A stretch of 64,000 bases of DNA. It comes from Fulvia fulva (Eukaryota; Ascomycota; Dothideomycetes; Mycosphaerellales; Mycosphaerellaceae). Location of the stretch: positions 310,001 to 374,000 of the forward strand of contig NC_063014.1 of the NCBI RefSeq assembly GCF_020509005.1, in the 5' to 3' direction. The position numbers and the translations under genes are program-made. Under the pieces are notes generated by a model, which was not told the DNA's origin, ran no database searches, and was given only the letters and a program-made list of their open reading frames with translations. This document shows positions 22,701 through 30,973 of this stretch, one piece after another. Each line of letters opens with the position of its first letter. The stretch's first letter is position 1.

Positions 22701-23289
22701 ATGCTGGCATTTCCTGCCAATTATCCTCGTCGTCATTCTTCTCCTCTACGGTCGCTTCTCGAGGAACTGTCTGTTGGTGCGAGAACTCTCCAATTGTGCT
22801 GGTAGATGGCTGCTTGACATGCTTCCCTTTCACGGCCGTGGGACTCGATGGACTTGCAACAGACTTGGAATCGCTTCCTGTCCGGCTTTTCTCTAGTGGA
22901 GGACCTTCTATACTCTGTCTAGGCGTCGTGGGGTTCCCAGCGGTCTTCTGCCCTGCCCCCTTTGCTCCTTTCGAGGCTTGCTCTGCATCGCCTTGACCTT
23001 CATCTTTCTGTTCTTCCTTGACCAGCTCAAGCTCGCCTCCGGTCTCCTCTATGACCTGCCTCTTGATCTGCTCTGGACTGTCCAACTGCTCCAAACTGTG
23101 ATTCCGCCTTCGTGGTGGTCGCGGTGCCAGCCCGAACTCGTCTGCCACTGATGGCTCGGCCTGAGGCTCATCAATCTTTGCCTTCCCAGAGTCCTTGCTC
23201 CTGATGCGCTTCAATGCTGTGGGCGATTCGGGCTCTTTCGTAGCTTCATCCTTCTCGTCGGCCTTTCCCGCATGCTGTTCAGCGGGCAT
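19756..23289 (-). CDS. DUF726 (TMCO4/Mil1-like) alpha/beta-hydrolase membrane protein
   Basis: Single exon of 1177 residues from the ATG at 23289. The frame extends a further 19 codons upstream, but only to a GTG. A long disordered acidic N-terminus is followed by a helical region. A Gly/Ala-rich hydrophobic stretch (CTVGGGLVIGLSAGLLAP and the following GLAAGFTAIG) is probably membrane-embedded. The hydrolase core has the nucleophile motif GFSLG with Ser near residue 767, then NVYMFGSPV and an NGYASNDWIL segment. The C-terminus is disordered and Pro/Ser-rich. This architecture matches DUF726 proteins, including yeast Mil1 (YFL034W), a predicted lipase linked to the AP-1 adaptor. Enzymatic activity is inferred. 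It shares a 326-base divergent promoter with UTP23. Confidence 0.9.
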   Translation of the reverse strand: MPAEQHAGKADEKDEATKEPESPTALKRIRSKDSGKAKIDEPQAEPSVADEFGLAPRPPRRRNHSLEQLDSPEQIKRQVIEETGGELELVKEEQKDEGQGDAEQASKGAKGAGQKTAGNPTTPRQSIEGPPLEKSRTGSDSKSVASPSSPTAVKGKHVKQPSTSTIGEFSHQQTVPREATVEEKNDDEDNWQEMPAFATHRIYDDWGKVLAKEYDEADDETVAYGTLGGAGKGYTRVQMDEDAKSATSMDDNTAYLFKGAGNAANTLYDEDEESADLLSQMQTTKTLLTEAQRIAYVGIVRLSIASISNEIDTLERTRNTKKFVDFAVEAIKMWGQKIMIRVYNHMEIDAREQIMVEQLAEHGVLPSDLTPTLMQNARVKNPHAPSGSNSEANSSRPSLASPRPSTTAEKRKSYLGTPTSKPSTPAPPSDPSTPATEEPPLVYEQHTADQLTIQDPDELEDAKNLDIDIRWTVLCDLFLLLIADSTYDSRSRTLLELVGKALAVDWQEICRFEKRVTDALEMQEQAEKENWNEDDHLEARKKAARNRRLAVMGLCTVGGGLVIGLSAGLLAPVIGAGLAAGFTAIGVSGTGTFLGGTGAAALIGTTGAALGSRIGINASARRTGAVKTYEYKPLFNNKRVNLIVTVAGWITGKVDDVRLPFSTVDPIMGDIYSVNWEPEMLQSTGQTIQILGTEALTQTIQQVLGATVLATLMAGLSTPLILMKLSYLIDNPWTVSLARADATGLILADSIIDRNLGVRPITLVGFSLGARVIFSCLKELARRGGLGLVQNVYMFGSPVVAKKEEYIRARSIVSGRFVNGYASNDWILGYLFRATSGGIMRVAGLASVDVPGVENIDVTAEVPGHMAYRGMMPILLDKVGWAVESLEFTEIEDPDPENHEKRQRELLDEIEEARARLEEQPQKKGFKAFFSRKKASQKKAWETYDERSQKVLEGDDKESEKHAEENANVMFDVDAIRKEALALAIKSPDDIEEIKKHLSVREIESTLPTLKVNLSPKQESAPTTSHANGSMTPDGKTRPEPKHSQTHDGSSTSLPNNSSNRSVSMPLPNGTSAHIREQELKSPDEEVQMSFEEDRPKATTLTAPTLGPTPEFQSARNSPEPSNRPPLRSINTTPVHSGSKLGSTPVTPANIEPDHNPWSADADDPEFGKEREITMEF

Positions 23290-23615
23290 GCTGGCCGTGT
23301 CATTGATCAAAAGTCTAGTAAGTGTTGCATCACCCTCGCCTCCCACGTAACCGCTGCAACGTAAGAGGCTGTCCCTAAGCTTTGTGGCTGTAAGTGTGGT
23401 GAATGCTGTATGACAAAGGCGGATCTTGTGCTCTTATTGACTGCGTACTGTACTCGACCGACATGGGTGTGGCTGTTGTCTCCGCAAAACCGTTCGCGCT
23501 AATGCAACCTTCAAATGCTCCACTAAAACTTAGCTAAGCGAACGAAGATCTCACGTTCATCCTTCACCACTGCATCTTCTTCCTCCGACATCCACTGGTG
23601 CAACCAACCGCCATC
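23290..23615. promoter_or_regulatory. Divergent promoter region between the DUF726 gene and UTP23
   Basis: The 326 bases separate two ATGs that point away from each other, so both promoters must overlap here unless distant introns exist. No recognised transcription-factor site stands out. Confidence 0.6.
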
Positions 23616-24533
23616 ATGAAGGGCAAACGCTCCAAACAATACCGCAAACTTATGCACCAATACCAACTCACATTCTCCCTCCGCGAACCATACCAAGTGC
23701 TCTTCGACGCCGCCATAATCAAAGATGCAGCTCGCTTCAAGATGAAGCTCGGGCAAATGCTGGAGAACACACTACACGGCGAGATCAAGCCTATGATATC
23801 GCAGTGCTGTATACGACACCTGTACAACGAACCTCAATCACCTGATAAAGATGCATGGATCGAGACAGCAAAGCAAGCAGAGCGACGAAGATGTGGACAT
23901 CACGAGTTGGAGAAGCCGCTGAGTGCGTTGGAGTGTATCATGAGCTGTGTGGATCCGAAGGACTCGGGCAACAATAAGAACAAGTATGTTGTTGCGACGC
24001 AGGAGTTGGAGATTAGGCAGAAGTTGAGGGCGATACCGGGCGTGCCGTTGGTGTACATCAACAGATCTGTCATGATTTTAGAACCGATGGCGTCGACATC
24101 AGAGAAGGTCAAGGAGGTTGAGGAGAAGGCGAAGATCAGAGCCGGCTTGAAGACGAGGAGAGGCGCAACTCTAGCCGGTGCTGGCGAGAAGCGTAAGAGG
24201 GACGATGAGGGAGGTGAAGATGGAGATCAGGCGGAAGGCGGAGCAGAGCCTGCGAAGAAGAAGCCGAAGGCAAAAGGCCCGAAAGGACCAAACCCGCTGG
24301 CGGTGAAGAAGGCCAAGAAGGAGAAGCCGAAGACTGTTGGCAAGCAGGTTGAGGAGGAGAGGTCTGTCCTGCGAAAGGCTGCGAAGCAAGATCCACAAGC
24401 GTCCGAGAAAGCACGAAGCGCGGAAACTGTGGTGGCGGTTGATGCAGATGGTGCAGCAGATGCGACACGGAAGCGCAAGCGGAAAAGGAAGCCAAAAGAT
24501 GCTGCTGCCGTCGAGGATGCTGGAGAAGAGTGA
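23616..24533 (+). CDS. UTP23: rRNA-processing protein UTP23 (PIN-like domain, SSU processome)
   Basis: Nucleolar factor for 18S rRNA maturation, associated with release of snR30 in yeast. Single exon of 305 residues. The N-terminal KGKRSKQYRKLMHQYQLTF and REPYQVLFDAA segments, followed by MISQCCIRHLY, the Cys/His zinc motif (AERRRCGHH...ALECI), NKYVVATQ, LRAIPGVPLVYINRSVMILE and a final KIRAGLK, match Utp23 rather than its relative Fcf1. The last 130 residues are a Lys/Arg/Ala/Glu-rich nucleolar-type tail. The ATG at 23616 was chosen; the frame extends six codons further only through a GTG. Utp23 lacks some catalytic PIN acids in known cases, so nuclease activity is not implied. Confidence 0.93.
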   Translation: MKGKRSKQYRKLMHQYQLTFSLREPYQVLFDAAIIKDAARFKMKLGQMLENTLHGEIKPMISQCCIRHLYNEPQSPDKDAWIETAKQAERRRCGHHELEKPLSALECIMSCVDPKDSGNNKNKYVVATQELEIRQKLRAIPGVPLVYINRSVMILEPMASTSEKVKEVEEKAKIRAGLKTRRGATLAGAGEKRKRDDEGGEDGDQAEGGAEPAKKKPKAKGPKGPNPLAVKKAKKEKPKTVGKQVEEERSVLRKAAKQDPQASEKARSAETVVAVDADGAADATRKRKRKRKPKDAAAVEDAGEE

Positions 24534-26301
24534 AAGTTTGTTCGGCCAGTGATGTACCTTTTGTGAGGAGATACCCATGAACGCGAGAGAGCGAGCCCGA
24601 TGCGAAGACCTGGCCACCTTGCCACCTTGCCATCTTATTACCTTCCACATGAGTTCCATGGACGTGCAAAACTTCCTGTCCCACGAGCGCACTTTGGTCA
24701 AGTCACTAACATTACCCATCATGCTGCCCTCCCTATTGGTGTTGGATACTACCGCGCACAGGCACGTGAAGCTGGCCTAGGGGGGAGGGCCTGTTCACTC
24801 GACCGAGTGTAGATCGCCAGTGCAACGTGCAGAGCGTTCAACTGATGCGGGTCGTCAAGCCAAAGGCGGTCGCGAAAGACATGGAGTTGGTGGCAGCACA
24901 GAAGCACGATGAACCATGCGCCGTGGAACCACGCATGTGAAGCACACGGCAAGAGGGAAGTATGCATGGCGCTGGGAGAAGCATGACGGGCATATTGCAT
25001 GTCGCGCGAGAAACATGGTGACGATGAAATGTGGAGACGTGAAAGAGTCGGGCAGCAGGGTGAAGTGAGGTTTGTGGTGACAGCGACGACGTCGAGGTGA
25101 ACAGGAGGTACGGTGGTGACAGGACTCGACGGCAGCGACATGGTCCACTGCCTCCATGCCTTCCCTTCACTACCCTCGAACAGAACAATGTCCTCCACCT
25201 GCGACGCCACGATCTCAAACCGCCATAAGCCGCCGCCAAATTCCCTCCAGCACATACGGCAAAAGCGTCGGGACAGATAGCTCATCCAGTCGGCTCGGTT
25301 TCACCTCGCCGTACTCAAGCTACCCGGCCGCGAGACTAGTACTATCGTGGGTGACCACATACATTCACAACCCTTTCTGTCCAGAAGTCAACGAGCCCTC
25401 ACCATAGCGATGTTGGTTCGTAGGTCTAGCTTAAGCTCTACCTCGAGATCCTGAGAAGGGATCAATGGCTGCAATCCACCTGCGTACAGAATCCGGCTGT
25501 TTACTTGTGTGTATAACCGCGAGGGAAAATCTTGTGCTGTATGTTTTTTTCGCACTTTTTTGTCACTTTCGGGCCTAGTGCTGTGTTCCACCTACAGATG
25601 GAGAGAGCGCGGGCGAGTGTGGCGTGCAAGACTACTCTGACTACGAGAGGACAACAGTGCTATTCTTTTGCCAGTGCTTAGGAGAGACTAGCTTCAAGAT
25701 TCGGGCACACAAAATTAATTTATTGCCACTCTGGTAAAAGACCCAAGAACTCTTGTCATGATCCTTCAATCTCGTGCTGTAACGACCAATGCTTCATTCC
25801 AGTATACGTGCGAGGGCAGTACAACGCTCCCAGGGCTCGCGAGTAGTCCGCTCCACGTGCAGGAGCCATCAGGCCATAAGGCGATCTGCCGCACGGAGCC
25901 GCATGATCTTAGAGTCTGTCATGCAGGAGAAGTGCTTGACGTTGCTTGCGGCCGAGCTTGACCGCACTGATTGCAAGTGGCCATATGGGTGTCATTCCCG
26001 GTGGCCGAATCGACGAGCTTGGCGTTACACTCGATAATTGGTGGTGGTGGTGGTGGTGGTGGTGGTGGAGGGAGGGGATGAGATGTCAGGATCGACCTGC
26101 GCCGCGATATCTGGTCGCCGCGACGCTGATTCAGCTGTACAAAACAATATGGCAGTTCTTGCTTTCGATTGCCTATGTACGGGGTTTCGTTTTGTTTGTG
26201 AAAACACAAGCCGCAGAACGCCACACAGAGTCTGAGAAGAACGAGCGTTCATGTAAGTGCAGATCATGGGTTCCCAAGACACCGCTCAGATTCGCAGATA
26301 T
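24534..26301. other. 1.8-kb stretch with scattered coding-like scraps, no complete gene
   Basis: No intact gene is supported. On the minus strand, about 25591-25130, three frames in succession give protein-like strings (YTQVNSRILYAGGLQPLIP; DFWTERVVN; GEVKPSRLDELSVPTLLPYV; RFEIVASQVEDIVLFEGSEG) separated by shifts, stops and possible splice sites. These could be a decayed or multi-exon gene that I cannot name. A GGT repeat lies at 26040-26070. Confidence 0.3.
26040..26070. repeat. GGT trinucleotide microsatellite
   Basis: About ten uninterrupted TGG/GGT units. It lies outside any supported gene, just beyond the 3' end of the lectin-like gene. Confidence 0.9.
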
Positions 26302-26909
26302 TCAATTGAACGAAACAGCCGTCTTGCTGGTCCAGGTTTCATCACCACGCTCGCGGCTCTCGCCCCAAGCAACGCAAGGAGCATTCTCATTCTTATGCTG
26401 ATAGAAGACCCTCATGTAGTGATTGAACACCGTGGCGGTCAGGACAGAGCGAGGCTCAACATCATACCCATTGTCCTCGACGTTACTGAGGGCACCGGGA
26501 TACCACTTGTCGTTGTTGAAGCCCTCCGTCCAGCAGGCCTCCTGGAGTTTACTCTCTTCGTTGACGTAGAAGACGCGGGTCTAAATCAACTCTGTCAGCT
26601 CGCTCAGTGTATGTGGCAACCTCAACATACTTCTGCCGCTCCACTGCCGGCGTATCAGTCCACTACGGCGATGGTGCGAGCGTCTTTGTTCACTCTGACG
26701 GTCACCGACTTCCCGCGCTCTGGAGAGAATAATTCGATGAGCTCCCTGGGCGAGTCGTACGGCATAGTGCTGGCTTGACGTTCCGGTCCGTCATCACGAG
26801 GCCCTTTGTACCACCTGATGTTCCTTCCCTTGTCGACAAAGTAGACCCAGACACGATGTTCTCGGCTATCGTGAATAGCGACCATGGTAGGGAGCGGTTC
26901 TTGGGACAT
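26302..26909 (-). pseudogene. Fucose-lectin-like beta-propeller gene, possibly broken by an in-frame TGA
   Basis: From the ATG at 26909 the product contains EHRVWVYFVDKGRNIRWYKG. After an intron (26630-26581, gtatgt...tag) it continues TRVFYVNEESKLQEACWTEG, KWYPGALSNV and FYQHKNENAPCVAWGES, ending at 26302. Repeats of the form R-V-Y/F-Y/F-V ... L/I-x-W/E-x-x-x resemble blades of fungal fucose-binding (AAL/FleA-type) lectins. With this intron, codon 85 is TGA (26655-26657) just after IAVVD, where a Trp is expected (TGG to TGA). A longer intron starting at 26666 (gtagtg) would remove the TGA and keep frame, giving a shorter intact protein. At about 185 codons it is shorter than classical six-bladed members. 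No signal peptide is seen. Confidence 0.55.
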
Positions 26910-28596
26910 CTTGAGCTGGATGAGAACTGTTGTGGAGTATGCTTCGAGCTGATAGGAGTGATGTTGCGAGAGTCGAATGCTGATGCCAGCCGACAATCAT
27001 CGACGGAAGCTCATTCTTATATCCAGCTCGTACGTCTTACTCCGCCGAGTGACAGTGCCAGGCTTGTTCGTCACTGAAGCTGCGCTGATCATCAGATGAG
27101 GCGTACTTTGCTGTGGTGTCGAGCCTGTTGGTTCATTACACACAATCATAAGCTCAAGGCGCTGTTGAATGCTGTCAATTTAGCCTTGAATCGGATAATG
27201 GCTGACCTCAGGTCGACAGTCGTGGTCGTGAGTGGTGTCCAAGCATGTGTCTGCGTCCCGTGGCTGGCTGGCAGCAACCATCGTCAGACTGTCTCATCTT
27301 ATGTCGGTGTGAATGCAGCTTGCTTGTGGGCTCTAATGATTCGAGCTCGTAAGCAGTCTCAAGGTATGCTGCAAGCCACTACGATTTCAGCTTGCTCATA
27401 AAGGCCTCTGCAGAGTGTCATGAGCAAGATCGAGATAGGTACTGTGAATTGCGTATCACCACTTGCGACTCATTCATCGCTCGTCTCGATGACATGCAGC
27501 CATTACATGATCAGGACAAAGGATGCTGGTCGATAAGAGGCGCAAACAGTTGTCCGCAGGATCCGTACCTGACCGCATGGCTTCATTTCGTCGAAGGAGA
27601 AGGAGGCTGGTGGGGCATGATATTGACCATTAGCATTTAGTCCTTCGAGAGTAGCTTCTGCTTCTGGAAGAGCAGCGCCGGACACGATACTATGGAATGG
27701 TGTGAGTGTGAGCAATGAGAAAGAACTCTGCTGATCAGTCTGTGTAACAGGCTTCGAAATCACCCTCGAGTTTCATGAAAGAGAAGAGGCCGAAACAAGG
27801 ATGATCTTTGATCGCATGTTTCGTTGTACCGTTGTCGTCTGAGCGACCTGCTAACACAGTCTTAAAGTAAGCACAAAGGCTGGCTGCAGGCAGGAAGACA
27901 CTGGACGTTATCCAGGCCGCATCGTGCTGAATCCGGTTTCATACGACTGATCGAATGCCACTCATCGTAAATGGTCTCATAGCATTTTCCCAGCTTGCAT
28001 CGCAGTCCGGTGGCTAGCTGTGGATGCTGGCCTCGAACCATCATTTTTTCGTGTATCGTTGAACTGTGGTATGCATGTGAAGAGGTGTTGTAAGCTGATG
28101 TGCACCCATTGGAGATTCTTCAAGCCACAATGCATACAACTTGTCGACCTGTATTTCAGCGCAGAGATGTGAGCGAAGTCGAAGTACGTACTGAGTGCGT
28201 CCAGCTCGTGAACTGCATTCGAACACAGCATGACGACCAAATGGCATCATTCAAGCGGCATGAGCATCTTTCACCGCTACAGATGGGATGGAAGGGGGCA
28301 GAGGCATCCGCCGTCTTTGACTGCATCAGAAGTGCTTGTCGAACGAGGAGCGTGGTCGGCTTCTCAAGCGACCGTCGACCCGTAAGCGTTGAGTTATCCT
28401 CCTACGTCGCGGGTCGATATCCAGTATGTAGGTGATTTGATATCGTGATGTGAAAGCAGGAGAGAGTTTGAAGAGCAGTCGAAGTCGAACTTCATCTTGC
28501 ACCGCCACATGCCGGAGTTTCTCCGATCGAGTCCAAGCTTCAAAGACCATCTTCATGTGAAGCACTTCCAACCACATCCCACACCACACCCTCGCC
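26910..28596. other. 1.7-kb stretch without a supported gene
   Basis: No gene recognised. The minus strand near 27763-27560 gives one protein-like run (ALPEAEATLEGLNANGQYHA) before a possible gtacgg donor, but I could not extend it. The right end is the VMA7 leader. Confidence 0.4.
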
Positions 28597-29207
28597 ATGG
28601 CTCTCCCACAATCCGCCTACAAAGACCGAGAGTTTCTCGCAGTCATCGGCGACGAAGTAACGCCAGCCCACCAAGCATCCCGCATCCCCACTAATGATGC
28701 CTTGTAGGACTCAGTGACCGGCATCCTCCTCGCAGGCGTTGGCGTAAGCATCCTCGCTTCACTAGCGACGGACGGGGAACGATGGGGCTGATCAAAGACA
28801 CCAACAGCATGTAACAGAACCCCCGGACTCACAAAAGAACTACCTGGTAGTCGACTCCAAAACCGAAGACTCCACGATCGAAGGCGCGTTTCAGCAGTTT
28901 ACGAAGGAGAGGAAAGACATCGCTATTGTGCTTATAAATCAACATGTGAGTCTTCCGAGCCTGTGAGGGAACCGAAGCGCTAGGCACATGGTATCGCGAG
29001 CGAAGAGGAAGGGGCAGTCCGGGACGAATGAGCTGGGATAATGGTATACTGATGACTTGGGGACAGATCGCAGAACGGATACGAGGCAAAGTCGACGCAT
29101 TCAGCGAAGCGTTCCCATCGGTGCTTGAGATCCCGAGTAAAGACCACCCGTACGACCCGGAGAAGGATAGTGTGATGAAGAGGGTTAGGAAGTTGTTTGG
29201 AGAGTAA
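28597..29207 (+). CDS. VMA7: V-type proton ATPase subunit F
   Basis: Part of the V1 sector that couples ATP hydrolysis to acidification of the vacuole. Four short exons, 28597-28656, 28708-28743 (36 bases), 28808-28945 and 29067-29207, splice in phase 0 to 124 residues. The product contains [55 protein letters not shown] and the near-invariant C-terminus [15 protein letters not shown]...VRKLFGE. Because every exon is short, no long open frame marks the gene and it is easily missed. The third acceptor was set at 28807 because it restores HVTEPP; a second AG at 28815-28816 would break the frame. Introns use gtaacg, gtaagc and gtgagt donors. Confidence 0.94.
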
Positions 29208-29903
29208 TGGCGACAACGAGGCGGAAGACGTTGGAGAATTGCAGACACTAAGCATAGCAATGTGCGTGTACCGATGGTGCGAGACGAAGGGCACATTTTG
29301 GATCGAGACGATGCCAGTGTAGTGATATAGACACGATACCCATGCTGAACGAACCATCGAGGACCGATCTATTCGTGTCGGATTTGAATGGTACATATGT
29401 GGTAGGAATGACAAAAAGAAATACAGCAAGCGAGCTATGCGCGAATGGCAGGTGCAACTCGAGCTTTGAGAGATACAAAGATATGTCTCTCCCAAGCCTC
29501 CGCCGTCCACCCATATATGTCCACGGTGACAATTTGACTGCGCCATTCGACCATAGCCAGCTGCCGAATGCCCTCAATCTGCACCAAATTACTAAAGTCC
29601 GCTACCTTACTCCGGGAGGACAGAACACTTGTCGTAGATCTCAACGTGTACCATATTGGCTGTCAAGGAAGGCTTCTGATGGCAAAGCTTTGCGAGATGC
29701 AGGTCGTTCCGAGTCCGACGTGAATACTGAAGCCACTTGGGTTTGCATTACGTCTCTCATAGCCTTCGTAGAAAACTGAAACGCTCACTCTCAATGCTGA
29801 TGTATAGACAAGCTTCGCAATCTCTGCCCTTGGGTAAACACGCATGACCTTCTTTTCTTGTTCTTCTTCCACCACCACAGCATATCCCCACTCAACAACA
29901 CTC
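29208..29903. other. Convergent intergenic stretch between VMA7 and NPC2
   Basis: About 700 bases between two 3' ends. No gene is supported. Open frames on the minus strand here are antisense to VMA7 or its 3' flank. Confidence 0.5.
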
Positions 29904-30513
29904 CTAAAGCCCCTGCTTGAAGAGACCCTTCCCACCCATCTTGAACTGCACAGTCGCCTTCAAGCACGTAACATCATCCTCATCCTTCGTCACCACCTTT
30001 GCCTCAACCGTGTACTTCCCCGGTGGAATCTCCTTCGGCAGATCCACATCCTTGACCAACTCAAGCTCGCCCTTCTTCAGCGGGCATTCCAAGTCCACCT
30101 TCTTCACTGTCTCACACAAGTCGGCGGTCTGGCGGATGATGGTGATGAGGCCGTACTTGACAGTCAGATGAACCTGGGCACCTTCCTCGACGTCTTTGGC
30201 GAGGACGCCTTTGGCGGCTATGGAGAGAGTCTGACCGCTGTTTGGGGTGTCAGTCACTGGAGGTGGCTGGGTGGGCTTCGTTCAGAAGTAGTGCTGAGAC
30301 TTACGCGAGAGGTGGGTTAGGGCTGAGGTCTACGCTCTTGATCGCGAGGATGTCGTCCTTTGGGTCTGCGCAGTGTTCGAGTGGGTTATCGCCTGGGACT
30401 GAGAGGTTTGTGTCGTCCTGTGGCGTGACGTCGGAGGTTGTGAAGAGGCCTGTTGATCGTGCGGTGGCGGAGGTTGCGAGGAGCGCGGGGAAGGCGAGGG
30501 CGAGGAACTTCAT
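29904..30513 (-). CDS. NPC2: NPC2/ML-domain sterol or phospholipid transfer protein
   Basis: Lumenal lipid-binding protein of the NPC2 (ML-domain) family, known in fungi as the phosphatidylglycerol/phosphatidylinositol transfer protein; it works in the secretory/vacuolar lumen. Two exons, 30513-30305 and 30237-29904 (intron gtaagt...cag, 67 bases), give 180 residues. A clean signal peptide (MKFLALAFPALLATSATA) starts the protein. The ML core shows the Cys pattern LEHCADPKDDILAI, TADLCETVKKVDLECPL, then DVTCLKATVQF, with PPGKYTVEAKV before the last strand. The length is usual for fungal members. It faces away from SEC27 across a 460-base spacer. Confidence 0.93.
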
Positions 30514-30973
30514 GCTTGCGATATGGCCGCCCGAGTGTACTGTGTAAATGTGCTTTGTGGATAGTGGTAGGGAAGGGAAGATGGGTGCGTTTGAACACTA
30601 CATGTATGATGGCGGTCCTCGTGGCGCTAGTCGATGCATGTGACGCACTTGTCTGTTTCTCAGCCACAACCCAAGACAAGGGTTCTTGAGGACTGTGGCT
30701 GAGAATGCGGGATGGGGAAGGGACATTTTGGGAGCTCACGACACTTGTACGCTGGTGTGGGATCGAGGACAGGCTGCTCTTGCCGTTGCAATAAACATAC
30801 GCTCATTTCTGTACAGTAGTCGCACCTTACATAACATACCCATAGTCGCAACTACCTCACCGACCACACAAGGAAGGAGCAGCCCACTAGCGGTATAAGC
30901 CAGGTGTCTCCCTCCCCAATTAAGTAGGACGACTTCGTCCCTTGCATACCCTCCACCACCTCAGATCGCAATC
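30514..30973. promoter_or_regulatory. Divergent promoter region between NPC2 and SEC27
   Basis: The 460-base spacer carries both promoters. A weak TATA-like word occurs near the SEC27 side (cggtataagc, about 30890). Both neighbours act in the endomembrane system, but coregulation is only a guess. Confidence 0.5.

Noticed and set aside
23290..23346. Extended start of the DUF726 protein
   Set aside because: The extension begins at GTG, not ATG, and contains an acceptor-like cttactag; the first ATG is at 23289.
24136..24722. Open frames of about 180 codons on the minus strand
   Set aside because: Antisense to the Lys-rich tail of UTP23; Leu/Ser/Pro-rich as expected for a reverse complement of Lys/Glu codons.
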